The notes beneath the pieces were generated by a model. The model searched no databases, had not been told where the DNA came from, and was given only the letters and a program-made list of their open reading frames with translations. Below are positions 18,817 to 28,144 of a stretch of DNA of 33,790 bases, one piece after another (positions within the stretch are counted from its first letter, which is position 1; each line of letters starts with the position of its first letter). The position numbers and the translations under genes are program-made. The stretch spans positions 1 to 33,790 of the forward strand of contig PHBS01000021.1 of assembly GCA_002841995.1 (NCBI GenBank). The letters are read 5' to 3'. The DNA comes from Chloroflexi bacterium HGW-Chloroflexi-8. Its GTDB lineage: Bacteria; Chloroflexota; Anaerolineae; Anaerolineales; Anaerolineaceae.

Positions 18817-20321
18817 TATGGGTTTCCATACTCAATAATCAAAGTAGGCCGGGCGACCTTGTTCCAGTCCTCCACTTCAGAAGTACTGAAATATTTCCCT
18901 GAGTGATAAGCACCATCCGCAGAATATACGGCAAGGCTAACTGAATTATCACCGTTTTCGATTGCTAATTGGGCGGCTTTTGTCACGTCCCATTCGTAAG
19001 GTATTCCGGGCCATCCACTGAAAGCTTCCATTGGGTTTACCCAGGTCCGACTCAAATTCTCCATCAGGATTGGAGCATTATTCCAATTAAGTGCGTCTTC
19101 AGACCAGTTATTTTTAGTAATTCCGACTTGAATTAATGACCGATAAGGTTGGAATACGGGATCTCCCCATTTACCTGCATTTCCATAAAGGTGTAATTTT
19201 AAGGTTGCCCTTATGATCGATGTATTCTGTGAAATGGTGGGAATTGGGAAATTAATATAATACTTGGAATAACATGGCCAATCAGCAATATCCCTTTGAT
19301 TTTGGATATTGGCTGTCATCGCATTTTCACCTACATGGACTTTTGTACCCCAATCAGTCCATACGTTTGTCAGATCATATCCTCCACAGATTGTGAATCC
19401 ACCCGGACTCGCGTCCTGGACTATAAATCCATTTTCTCCTTCTCTGACAAGGATGCTACCTTGAATTGAACCACTTCTAATTCCATCTGGCAATAAACCA
19501 AACGAAATATTGCCCCAATTTTGAGCATTGGCTGGATCGAAATCGGGTGGCCAAACCATAGAGGAGATTGTCGGACCATCCAGATAATCTCGATCATAAG
19601 CAATGATTCCCATACGCCAAATGGAATTTGGGTCCGGAGCTGTAGTGATGCCTAACGAAGAAAATGGAATTTTATAACTAAGATTCCATCCACCATCATC
19701 ATTCGCATCGTTCATACCAGGCCCTCGCCACGCTGCCGTTGTTGAAAAAGGAATTTGGACTGTACTCCATTTCGATCCATCCCAACGAAAGGTTTTTTGA
19801 TATTGGGAACGATTTGCTTCCTGCGGGGCTAATCCTGAACTCAGTAAAAACCCTTGATTAGGCAAAAGTTGAGTTGTATTGGATGGGGTTATGAATAACG
19901 AAATGGAATCCCATTCGTCCAGGTTCATCGTCAATGGGGTATTGTCGTACCAGAGTAACCGATCAATCGCTGCGATATATACATATAATGCATCATTACC
20001 ATAGCCTATTCTGACATCATAATAATTATTGTTGTTCGTAATTTCACCGAACCAAAAAACAGCCATTTCTGGAAATGCGTCCCCAACAAAATCGGTCGTA
20101 TTTTTGTAAGGAATGTGAATTAATGGTTCATTAGTTGGCGGTAAAGGTGGCTGCAAAACACCGTTATTGATAAATGGCAAATATATCGTCTCATTATCAT
20201 CGGATGTAATGGGAATTATTTGTTTATCAACCGGGTTACAGGAAAGCAGAATCAATGGAAAAATTAACAGTAGATTCCAGTGAAAATTCCATTTGAATTT
20301 ACTGTTTTCAATCTTTTTCAT
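18816..20321 (-). CDS. Secreted lipoprotein with CBM9-like domain and C-terminal DNRLRE domain
   Basis: 501 aa; signal with lipobox 'LLLIFPLILLSCNPV'; CBM9-like 'DAFPEMAVFWFGEITNNNNYYDVRIGYGNDALYVYIAAIDRLLWYD...WNLSYKIPFSSLGI'; DNRLRE-like C-terminus 'RATLKLHLYGNAG...NNWSEDALNWNNAP...YFSTSEVEDWNKVARPTLIIEY'. Confidence 0.82.
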   Translation of the reverse strand: MKKIENSKFKWNFHWNLLLIFPLILLSCNPVDKQIIPITSDDNETIYLPFINNGVLQPPLPPTNEPLIHIPYKNTTDFVGDAFPEMAVFWFGEITNNNNYYDVRIGYGNDALYVYIAAIDRLLWYDNTPLTMNLDEWDSISLFITPSNTTQLLPNQGFLLSSGLAPQEANRSQYQKTFRWDGSKWSTVQIPFSTTAAWRGPGMNDANDDGGWNLSYKIPFSSLGITTAPDPNSIWRMGIIAYDRDYLDGPTISSMVWPPDFDPANAQNWGNISFGLLPDGIRSGSIQGSILVREGENGFIVQDASPGGFTICGGYDLTNVWTDWGTKVHVGENAMTANIQNQRDIADWPCYSKYYINFPIPTISQNTSIIRATLKLHLYGNAGKWGDPVFQPYRSLIQVGITKNNWSEDALNWNNAPILMENLSRTWVNPMEAFSGWPGIPYEWDVTKAAQLAIENGDNSVSLAVYSADGAYHSGKYFSTSEVEDWNKVARPTLIIEYGNP

Positions 20322-20334
20322 TATAAAGAATTTC

Positions 20335-21960
20335 CTATAGTTTTTTGGATGGATTTACAATCCTTTTAGGCGCGGTGGTGGATGTGCTTTTTTCAGTCGG
20401 TAGGTTACCCTTGGTGCTTTGTGTTACTGTTCTTGGTTTATGGTAATAACTATAATATGCAGATCTTTGTGAGCTTCCATTCATAACAAAACCAACGATT
20501 TTAGCTTTTGCTCTCGAAAGTTGAGCGTAAGCCATGCGAAGAATATCGCGACGGGATTTTCCTGGACTGATGACAATCAAAACACCATCAACTTTTGTTG
20601 AAAGTACAAATGCGTCTGAGGTAATAAAGGGTGGGCCATCTACGATTACAATATCTGCAGCATTTTTTAATGTTTCAAAAATTCTTTCTGTAGAAACGGA
20701 ACTTAATAACTCGGATGGGTTGGGCGGTGTTTTTCCGGCGGGAAGCAAATAAATTTGCCCATTAAACAACGAAACCAAATGTTGACTGATCGAATCGCGG
20801 TTTGATAATAATAAATCGCTCAGTCCGGTTTCTTTTTGTAATGAGAATTTTTGTTTGATTGTTGATTGGTAAAAGTCTGCATCAATCAAGATGACTCTTT
20901 TATTCGCTTTCGCGAAAGAAAGTGCTAAGTTCATCGAGACTGTTGTTTTCCCTTCCGATACACCTGGCGAAGTGACCAGAATTGTTTTGATGCTTTTTCC
21001 TAAATCCATAAATTCCAAATTATTCCTTAAGGATCGGAAAGAGTCTGTAATTGGAGAAAATGGTTGGTCATTGACATAACTTAGCGGATTTTCTTCCTTG
21101 GGCACCCTTGGAATCTCGCCAAGTAATTGGGCGTTGATAATCTTGGTCACATCTTCGGGAACGTTAATGGATTGATCCAGCCATTCCAACAAGAAAATAC
21201 CGATTGCAGCCAATAACATCCCGACCACAACAGCTAACCCGGAGGTAATGAATTTGCTTGGACTAATAGACCTACCCGGAACTTGGGCTGGTTCGATGAC
21301 GGTTAAAGAGTTTAATGCGCCTTTAGATGTACTGGAAAGCAAAGAAGCGTAGGTGTCCTGTAATGTTGAAAGCTTTGTCTCTAATGCATAGATCTGTTGT
21401 TCGGTACTGGAAATTTGAGAAGCTGAGCTTAAAGTTCCCAATTCAGTCTTTTTTTGTTCAATATCATCCTGTGTGGACTTGATATCGTTTTGTAAAGTGG
21501 TTAACTGATCATTAATAAAGGTTTGGCGTTCTTGTTCATCCGAATTTACACTGGTTGGCGCACTCAAAATTAGTTGATTTGCCAACTCTTCGGTTACTGC
21601 TTTTGCACGATATGGATCAGTGTCCGTCACACTAATTTCAATTAATTGTGTATCGGGAAGAGCGCGGACTGTATATGGAGGAAGCCAATTTAAACCCAAT
21701 GCTTTCATGGTCCCGAGTTTTACAGGTTCCCGAGTGGCCATATCGGCATATATTGTTGCTAATTGTTGCTCCAGAAAGAATTGATTGGATGAGGGATTGG
21801 GATTGTTTATGGATTGCCCAATAATAAGAGTTGTTCGTGATAAATATTGGGGAGCTTGTGTAAAAGAAATAGCAAGGCTAATTACGCCAGCAATTACACC
21901 TGCAGCCAGAATTAACCAACGCCATTTCCAAAGCGGAGCGAAAATAGATTTTAATTCCAT
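20335..21960 (-). CDS. Polysaccharide co-polymerase / tyrosine autokinase (Wzz domain fused to Wzc/CapB-like kinase)
   Basis: 541 aa; Wzz-like N-terminus with TM, coiled coil, second TM; Walker A 'VTSPGVSEGKTTVSMNLALSFAKANKRVILIDADF', 'IVDGPPFITSDAFVLSTKVDGVLIVISPGKSRRDIL'; C-terminal Tyr cluster 'RSAYYSYYHKP'. Confidence 0.93.
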   Translation of the reverse strand: MELKSIFAPLWKWRWLILAAGVIAGVISLAISFTQAPQYLSRTTLIIGQSINNPNPSSNQFFLEQQLATIYADMATREPVKLGTMKALGLNWLPPYTVRALPDTQLIEISVTDTDPYRAKAVTEELANQLILSAPTSVNSDEQERQTFINDQLTTLQNDIKSTQDDIEQKKTELGTLSSASQISSTEQQIYALETKLSTLQDTYASLLSSTSKGALNSLTVIEPAQVPGRSISPSKFITSGLAVVVGMLLAAIGIFLLEWLDQSINVPEDVTKIINAQLLGEIPRVPKEENPLSYVNDQPFSPITDSFRSLRNNLEFMDLGKSIKTILVTSPGVSEGKTTVSMNLALSFAKANKRVILIDADFYQSTIKQKFSLQKETGLSDLLLSNRDSISQHLVSLFNGQIYLLPAGKTPPNPSELLSSVSTERIFETLKNAADIVIVDGPPFITSDAFVLSTKVDGVLIVISPGKSRRDILRMAYAQLSRAKAKIVGFVMNGSSQRSAYYSYYHKPRTVTQSTKGNLPTEKSTSTTAPKRIVNPSKKL

Positions 21961-21991
21961 GGAATGCCTTCCCTAATAAGAACAAAAAATA

Positions 21992-22011
21992 AATCCATAT
22001 ATATATGGATT
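21992..22011. repeat. Perfect 20-bp palindrome in the intergenic gap between GT4 and Wzc-like genes
   Basis: AATCCATATA|TATATGGATT reads identically on both strands. Confidence 0.9.
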
Positions 22012-22036
22012 ATAACGAAAAATTTTTCCTGGAAAA

Positions 22037-23287
22037 TCAAGAATATAGACTATGAGAAGAATTTATCGATTCCTGATAAATTTGTAAAAGTTTTTCAGCA
22101 GCTTTCTGCCAGGAATGATGATTTTCAACAAAAAGCCTGCCAGCTTTGCCAATTTTTTCCATTCTGGAAGGATTTGATAACAAATCAATGGTTAAATTTG
22201 CAAATGATTCAACATCATCTGCCACTAACAAGTCCTGTCCTGGTATAGCACTCAAGGCGTTAAGAGCGCTTGAAGAAGTAATCACAGGGGTCTCACAAGC
22301 CATGGCTTCCAAAATTTTATTTTGAATTCCAGCACCGTACGCAAGTGGTGCGACAGCGATCGTAGCTTTTTGCAAGAATGAGCGCATTTCCGGTACCCAA
22401 CCTGTGATTGTTATTCGTGGGTCTTCCCCAAAATTGATAATTTCTTTGGAAGGATTTTGTCCGACAACCCAAAGTCTAACATCAGGATTTTTTTTCCAGA
22501 TTAGCGGCATGATTTCTTTGACCAAATTAGAAACCATTTTTTGGTTTGCGTGATAACTCATTTTCCCACTGATTACAAGTGTATTTTCCTCGCGTTTTTG
22601 GTTTATATCTGGTGTGAAATTTTCCAGGTCAACACCATTTGGGAGAACGACCAAATCTGCATTGATTTTTAGCTTTGTTAGTAATTCCACAAAAACATTT
22701 AAGTCAGTCTGTGATGTTACAAGAACTTTATTGAAAACACTGGCGACTCGTGGTTCGTAAATGGATGTCCGTTGAGTCTCAACTTCAAGAAATTTTCTAC
22801 CAATCCAAAGAGGATGGTGGATTGATGCCTGGCGAAAAAGGTGTGTGATTGAATCTACACTGTCCCAAACAATGGGTGTGTGGTTAGAAATATTCATTTC
22901 TTTTAATTTAATCCCAAAATCAACACTTCGTAAGTGTTCAAAATGGATGACATCAAAAGGACTATATTCATTTTTAATAAGCTTTTCGATTTGAATAAAC
23001 ATTTTCTTATTTATCCCATACGACGCTTGAAAAGGCTTATTTGTTGGTAAATTCTTAAGACTGTTAAAAAGAACTTTTGTCTTCGTAATTGGTATTGGAA
23101 AAATATCTTCACAAAGAGAACGAAGTTCATTGTCTACTAATAAATTTTGAGGGGAATCATAAAAAACGAGTGTAATTTTATGTCCAAGTTTTGCTAAATG
23201 TCGAATAAATTGATAGGGACGAACCCGGATCAAATCTGGTTTGTATGGAGTAACAAAAAGAATCCTAAGCGGGTTGGTTATTTGCAT
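22037..23287 (-). CDS. Glycosyltransferase family 4 (GT-B)
   Basis: 416 aa; 'LRILFVTPYKPDLIRVRPYQFIRHLAKLGHKITLVF', 'VVLPNGVDLENFTP', 'ITGWVPEMRSFLQKATIAVAPLAYGAGIQNKILEAMACETPVITSSSALNAL'. Confidence 0.92.
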   Translation of the reverse strand: MQITNPLRILFVTPYKPDLIRVRPYQFIRHLAKLGHKITLVFYDSPQNLLVDNELRSLCEDIFPIPITKTKVLFNSLKNLPTNKPFQASYGINKKMFIQIEKLIKNEYSPFDVIHFEHLRSVDFGIKLKEMNISNHTPIVWDSVDSITHLFRQASIHHPLWIGRKFLEVETQRTSIYEPRVASVFNKVLVTSQTDLNVFVELLTKLKINADLVVLPNGVDLENFTPDINQKREENTLVISGKMSYHANQKMVSNLVKEIMPLIWKKNPDVRLWVVGQNPSKEIINFGEDPRITITGWVPEMRSFLQKATIAVAPLAYGAGIQNKILEAMACETPVITSSSALNALSAIPGQDLLVADDVESFANLTIDLLSNPSRMEKIGKAGRLFVENHHSWQKAAEKLLQIYQESINSSHSLYS

Positions 23288-24575
23288 ATCTTTTCCTTAC
23301 GAAAATGCTCAATTTGGATAATGCTAACCCTGCAAACACAAGGAAAAGCGCATCAATGGGTAATCGATATCTAACCAAACTCCAGGTCAAAATATGAATT
23401 GCACTGTAAACAAAACCAAATATTAGTATCAAGCTTATTGGTGAATCAAAAAAAATTATTTTTGATTTTAGAATGGATTTGATACTGAGCCAGATACCAA
23501 AAACCATGAATGGCAATGCAAATCCGAAACTTGTGACTCTTGTGATATTGCTCAATAGTGATGAATCTTGACTTGGTAGAAAATCAAATAAGATTGGAAT
23601 GCGGCTCAAAGATAAAAGGGCATAAGTTCCGGGATTTTCAAATACGAAGTTTAAACCGCGTTTTAGTAATTCAGAATCAAGGGAAGCCTCATCCAATCCT
23701 TTTAATTCAACCGGCAGCATCATTAAATAATTGCCCATTTCTTCCGGAAGAATACCAACAAATTGTGTGCCATAGATTGGATTATTGGACCAAAAGAAGG
23801 CAAAACCCGCATTTGTGTTTAACAAGACAAATCGATCAAAGCGTTGATAATTAAATATAGTAAATGGCAAAATCATGATAAAGATGATTAAACCGCTCAC
23901 AACCAGATTTTTAATTGACTTTAGAAGACCAGAATTCCTTTGGTTCCAAAGAATCCAAAGAAACAGAAATGGAACAAAAAGCATGAATACCTGTCGTAAA
24001 AGAATTGCGGTGCCGGATAATACACCTAAAACCAAATAATATGAAGTTGTGGTTTGTGTAGGCTTAAGTCGAATGGCGGACCAAAAAACAGCCAGGACAA
24101 CTGTGATAAACCAGGATTCGGTCATCAATGCTGCGCTATAGTAGATTAGATAAGGGTAAATTGCAATCCATCCTGCGGAAAATAATCCTGAGATTTCCGG
24201 GAATATTATTTTTGAAATTTTATACAAGAGTAATGGTTGAAGAATTCCAATGACGATGGCTTGAATAATTCTGGCAAGCAGAGCGTTAACACCAAATATT
24301 TTATAAACGAAAACCAGATAAAAGGTGTAAATGTAACTCCAATGCGCTGTGGGATCCCCCGGGTGTGTTGCCGGCCACCACGGCTGATCAAAAGTGAAAC
24401 CAAACCCATTCATTACACGTTGAGCAAGGGTGTGATAAGTGACTTGATCTGCAATTCCAGGCATTTGAGTAACCTGGTTTCCTAGAATTATGGATGCCAA
24501 AAGCCTGGCAAGGACCGATCCAATAATGATCAAGACGAGTAGGTTTTTTTCGGAAATTGTTAATATTTTTTTCAT
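23265..24575 (-). CDS. Membrane glycosyltransferase, GT39/ArnT/PMT-like
   Basis: 436 aa; polytopic, 'LARLLASIILGNQVTQMPGIADQVTYHTLAQRVMNGFGFTFDQPWWPATHPGDPTAHWSYIYTFYLVFVYKIFG'; start of the downstream GT4 overlaps its 3' end by 23 bp. Confidence 0.82.
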   Translation of the reverse strand: MKKILTISEKNLLVLIIIGSVLARLLASIILGNQVTQMPGIADQVTYHTLAQRVMNGFGFTFDQPWWPATHPGDPTAHWSYIYTFYLVFVYKIFGVNALLARIIQAIVIGILQPLLLYKISKIIFPEISGLFSAGWIAIYPYLIYYSAALMTESWFITVVLAVFWSAIRLKPTQTTTSYYLVLGVLSGTAILLRQVFMLFVPFLFLWILWNQRNSGLLKSIKNLVVSGLIIFIMILPFTIFNYQRFDRFVLLNTNAGFAFFWSNNPIYGTQFVGILPEEMGNYLMMLPVELKGLDEASLDSELLKRGLNFVFENPGTYALLSLSRIPILFDFLPSQDSSLLSNITRVTSFGFALPFMVFGIWLSIKSILKSKIIFFDSPISLILIFGFVYSAIHILTWSLVRYRLPIDALFLVFAGLALSKLSIFVRKRYANNQPA

Positions 24576-24579
24576 CTTT

Positions 24580-25809
24580 TTATTTCACAAATTCGTAGAC
24601 TTTGTCCAGTTTTGTAAATACAACTTTCCAATCATATTTTTGTTCTACAAGCTTCCTTCCGGAATTAGCAATTTGATTTAGTTTCTTGCGGTCGTTTAAG
24701 AGATTAATGATCGCTTGGGAAAACTCAATGGGATCGTCTTTTACAATCACATCCCGATCGGGCTCGGCTTCAATCCCTTCCAGTCCAACAGTGGTTGTTA
24801 TGATTGCCATTTGTCGTGCAAATCCTTCCAGTATTCGGACACGCATCCCTCCGCCAGCCAAAACAGGAACAATCAAAATTGCAGTTTTTTCGAGATATGG
24901 ATCCAGATTGTCCACATAACCAGTTATTTCAATCGAAGGAGAGCTTGATTTTGCCAAATCAAAAAAATCATTGGGAGGATTTTTCCCTATTACAGTAAGA
25001 GTTGCATTCGGTATTTGCTTATGAACTCGAGGAAAAACTTCCTTAATGAACCAACGGATTCCATCAGCGTTGGGTGGATAATGCAACGTCCCGATCGTCA
25101 GCAATTGAAGAGAATTGGGTGAAGTGGTGACAGGTGTCAGAAGTTGAGTGTCAACAGCAATTGGAATTATCGAAATTTTTTCACTGATATCTATATTAGA
25201 ATCTGAAAGTAATGCTTCCTTATCTATTTCGGATACTGCAAGAGTATGGTCAAAATGATCAATTAACCAACCTTCATATTTCCGTAATTTTGTTTTTTCA
25301 AGATTAATAAGCGGTCTGAACAGTGAAGGAATATGACTCTTCATGCGATCCATAATCGTCCAGGTTGCATTATGAGCATCAAATATCAAAAATGGTGATT
25401 TTTTTTCTTTATTTTTTTGAATCAGCTTCTTTGCCTTCCAGGCAAACTGAGCCATACTCAACTGATCTGCATGGATCACATCAAAATCATTTTTCTGTAA
25501 AAGATTTTGTATTTTCTTATGCATTTCTGGTAGATTGTCTCGTTCCACTAAAAAAGGTGAACCGGTAAGTATTGATTTAATTCCAAATAAAAGATCATTT
25601 AATCTTTTTCGCTTGATCTTTACCGTGTGGACCTGAGTACATATTTCAGTGACAAAATGTAAATATGCGTTTTCTTCTTCACGGAGAAAAGTGACCATGT
25701 GGATTTCATGACCATTTTGGGATAGGTGACGTAGGACATGCCAGGTCTTGACTCTTGGACCGGCATTTGGGGGATAAGGTAGGATTTGTGTTAAGAATAA
25801 TATGCGCAT
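24580..25809 (-). CDS. Glycosyltransferase family 4 (GT-B)
   Basis: 409 aa; 'MRILFLTQILPYPPNAGPRVKTWHVLRHLSQNGHEIHMVTF', 'LLTIGTLHYPPNADGIRWFIKEVFP', 'IVPVLAGGGMRVRILEGFARQMAIITTTVGLEGIEA'. Confidence 0.92.
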   Translation of the reverse strand: MRILFLTQILPYPPNAGPRVKTWHVLRHLSQNGHEIHMVTFLREEENAYLHFVTEICTQVHTVKIKRKRLNDLLFGIKSILTGSPFLVERDNLPEMHKKIQNLLQKNDFDVIHADQLSMAQFAWKAKKLIQKNKEKKSPFLIFDAHNATWTIMDRMKSHIPSLFRPLINLEKTKLRKYEGWLIDHFDHTLAVSEIDKEALLSDSNIDISEKISIIPIAVDTQLLTPVTTSPNSLQLLTIGTLHYPPNADGIRWFIKEVFPRVHKQIPNATLTVIGKNPPNDFFDLAKSSSPSIEITGYVDNLDPYLEKTAILIVPVLAGGGMRVRILEGFARQMAIITTTVGLEGIEAEPDRDVIVKDDPIEFSQAIINLLNDRKKLNQIANSGRKLVEQKYDWKVVFTKLDKVYEFVK

Positions 25810-25817
25810 AGATAAAT

Positions 25818-26732
25818 TTAATAGATGGAAATATTCTTTATCAAAGAGTTGTAATTGGTCATCATGGTTTGATTTTCCGCTGATTTGGTTATCAGACTCA
25901 TTATTCCACCGCCTACTATTCTTGTCATGGAAGCGAAATACAGGACTATTTTATAAAGGGTAGTGATCACTTTCCCATAATGTTTCCGGAAGAATTGAAT
26001 TTTGGTTTTATACAATTCCAAAAACATGGGAGTTCTATTCTGTTTTGTCGATTGCCCACCATGGTGAACAATAATTGAATTAGGCACCCAATAAATTTTC
26101 CATCCAGCTTTCTTTAGTCTGTAATTCAAGTCGACTTCTTCTGTGTAAACAAAAAAAGCCTCATCCAGATAGCCTACTTCTTCTAATGCTGACTTTCTAA
26201 GCAATAAACTTGCACCTTGGAGATTATCCACCGGATAAATCTTGTGTGAATCCCACTGATCCATTGGATATCTGGTATTTGGGATTAATCCTTCTAGATG
26301 AAACATTCGCACGAATTCTCTTCCCAAAGTAGGGAATGGATAACACGATATTTGTAAACTTCCATCCTGGTTTATTAATTTGGAACCGCAAGCACCAATT
26401 AAAGAATCGCCTTCGATGACATGTTTTAAGCTGTCCAGCGCTTCCGGGGTTACCTCTGTATCCGGGTTTAACAACCAGATATAAGCTCCTTTAGCCAATC
26501 GGATTCCTTGATTATTCGCAGCAGCGAAACCTTTGTTTTCTTGATTCTGAATCCACTTTATCTGAGGATACCTTTTTTGTATCAATTCTTCACTTTCATC
26601 GCTTGAAGCATTGTCCACGACAATAATTTCGAAAGAAGACCGGATTTTAGAAGCAAAGATGCTATCAATGCATTTTTGTAGCAGGACCTGGACATTATAA
26701 GAGACGATTATGATGGTAATTTCCGGATTCAT
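25818..26732 (-). CDS. Glycosyltransferase family 2 (rhamnosyltransferase-like)
   Basis: 304 aa; 'EITIIIVSYNVQVLLQKCIDSIF', 'IIVVDNASSDESEELIQKRYP', 'NKGFAAANNQGIRLAKGAYIWLLNPDTEV', 'FVYTEEVDLNYRLKKAGWKIYWVPNSIIVHHGGQST'. Confidence 0.94.
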   Translation of the reverse strand: MNPEITIIIVSYNVQVLLQKCIDSIFASKIRSSFEIIVVDNASSDESEELIQKRYPQIKWIQNQENKGFAAANNQGIRLAKGAYIWLLNPDTEVTPEALDSLKHVIEGDSLIGACGSKLINQDGSLQISCYPFPTLGREFVRMFHLEGLIPNTRYPMDQWDSHKIYPVDNLQGASLLLRKSALEEVGYLDEAFFVYTEEVDLNYRLKKAGWKIYWVPNSIIVHHGGQSTKQNRTPMFLELYKTKIQFFRKHYGKVITTLYKIVLYFASMTRIVGGGIMSLITKSAENQTMMTNYNSLIKNISIY

Positions 26733-28144
26733 ATAACGAATTCTTGCTTCTTGTGTTGATATTTGATAAATATCAAACTACCAAGAAAGACCCATGCCAA
26801 AACACTCGAACGAAATCCTTCCATTCCAATATTGTAAATAAAGGGAAGTAACCAGTCACCAAGGAACGCAGCAACTAAAGTTCCTGCCAACCCGCCAAGT
26901 GCAGAATACACAAAAGCATTTTCGAATGGATCAAGATTTTCTTTGCGAAGTGAGAAACCGAGTCTTGCTGTTTCAAACGCCCACCAAAAAAAGATGAGTG
27001 TACCGACGATACCAACTTGTGCTAATAAATCGACGTAATTATTATGGGAATTAAAACTAACCGAATATCCCATGATGTTATAAAAAGGTGTGTAGAAGTA
27101 ATAATTTGCTGGTCCGACGCCGAAAAGTGGGTTCTTCCCGAAAATTTGAAATACAATTTTCCATGCCTCTAATCGGGTGACCATGCTATATTCATTGTCT
27201 CCTACAAAAACATAACCCTGGATGATTTGGTTTCGAACTAAAAGAATTATTGCGAAAGAAAACAACGCGATCAACCCAATTTTTGGTTTTGTTAAGAAAA
27301 TAATTACAAATACAGCTGCCATGGCAGGTAACCATCCAGATGCCCAGGATTGTTTTGTAACTAAAAGTGTAAATATCGCTGAGAGAGATATTACAAGACA
27401 ACCAATCCGGTAAATTGAGCTAAGAGATTTGTTCAACCAAAATTGTCCGAAGGAAATTGCAATTAACCAGGTCCAGAATAAACTGTCAACGACTGCCCTT
27501 TGAAAAACGCGATTTACGTAATGACGTAAAGGCGGAAATATAAATGCAATAGAATAGATTCCTCCTAAAATGATAAAAACAAAAACCAATGACTTTAACC
27601 AAATGGGTTTTTCCATACGATGCGCTGCTGTGATAAAAGCAGCCATACTCAGCACCATGATCATGATCTGCCCAATTTGTGCGAATAAAGAAGCTGATTT
27701 GGTCGGATACCAATCTAATTGACCAAATCCAAAAGAAACAATTGTCGAAACAACAAATAAGAGTGCAGCATAAATACTGGGTTCCGGTAATATCTTTATC
27801 TGCCGGTTAATTATGAACATTTCAACCAGCCAGGCACCGACCAATAAACTCATCATCAGAAATGCGCTGTTAATTTTTGTTTGAGTACCGGTCGATATGG
27901 AGAATGGAATTAATAAGCAAGCCACGATTAAAATTGGAAATCCAATTCCCGGGTGCCGAATAAAAAAGATAATCCCAAAAACGCCCAAGATTCCTGCAAC
28001 CGCCAGAATTGCAATCAGATTTTGGCGAGCAATAAATGGCGCTAAAAGGATTGCCCCAATGAAAATGATGCTTGGCCAAATATAATTTTGCCAGTTGGGA
28101 AAGCGAATTGTGAAATCCAATAAGATTGAAGAATAGTTTTTCAT
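26729..28144 (-). CDS. O-antigen ligase/polymerase family (WaaL/Wzy-like) membrane protein
   Basis: 471 aa; polytopic; 'KNPLFGVGPANYYFYTPFYNIMGYSVSFNSHNNYVDLLAQVGIVGTLIFFWWAF' (SHNxYxxLLAxxG signature). Confidence 0.9.
   Translation of the reverse strand: MKNYSSILLDFTIRFPNWQNYIWPSIIFIGAILLAPFIARQNLIAILAVAGILGVFGIIFFIRHPGIGFPILIVACLLIPFSISTGTQTKINSAFLMMSLLVGAWLVEMFIINRQIKILPEPSIYAALLFVVSTIVSFGFGQLDWYPTKSASLFAQIGQIMIMVLSMAAFITAAHRMEKPIWLKSLVFVFIILGGIYSIAFIFPPLRHYVNRVFQRAVVDSLFWTWLIAISFGQFWLNKSLSSIYRIGCLVISLSAIFTLLVTKQSWASGWLPAMAAVFVIIFLTKPKIGLIALFSFAIILLVRNQIIQGYVFVGDNEYSMVTRLEAWKIVFQIFGKNPLFGVGPANYYFYTPFYNIMGYSVSFNSHNNYVDLLAQVGIVGTLIFFWWAFETARLGFSLRKENLDPFENAFVYSALGGLAGTLVAAFLGDWLLPFIYNIGMEGFRSSVLAWVFLGSLIFIKYQHKKQEFVI

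Noticed and set aside
22037-22248. Plus-strand ORF 21964-22248 (94 aa) over the palindrome gap
   Set aside because: Mostly antisense to the GT4 C-terminus; not protein-like and no family match, so the gap was treated as non-coding.
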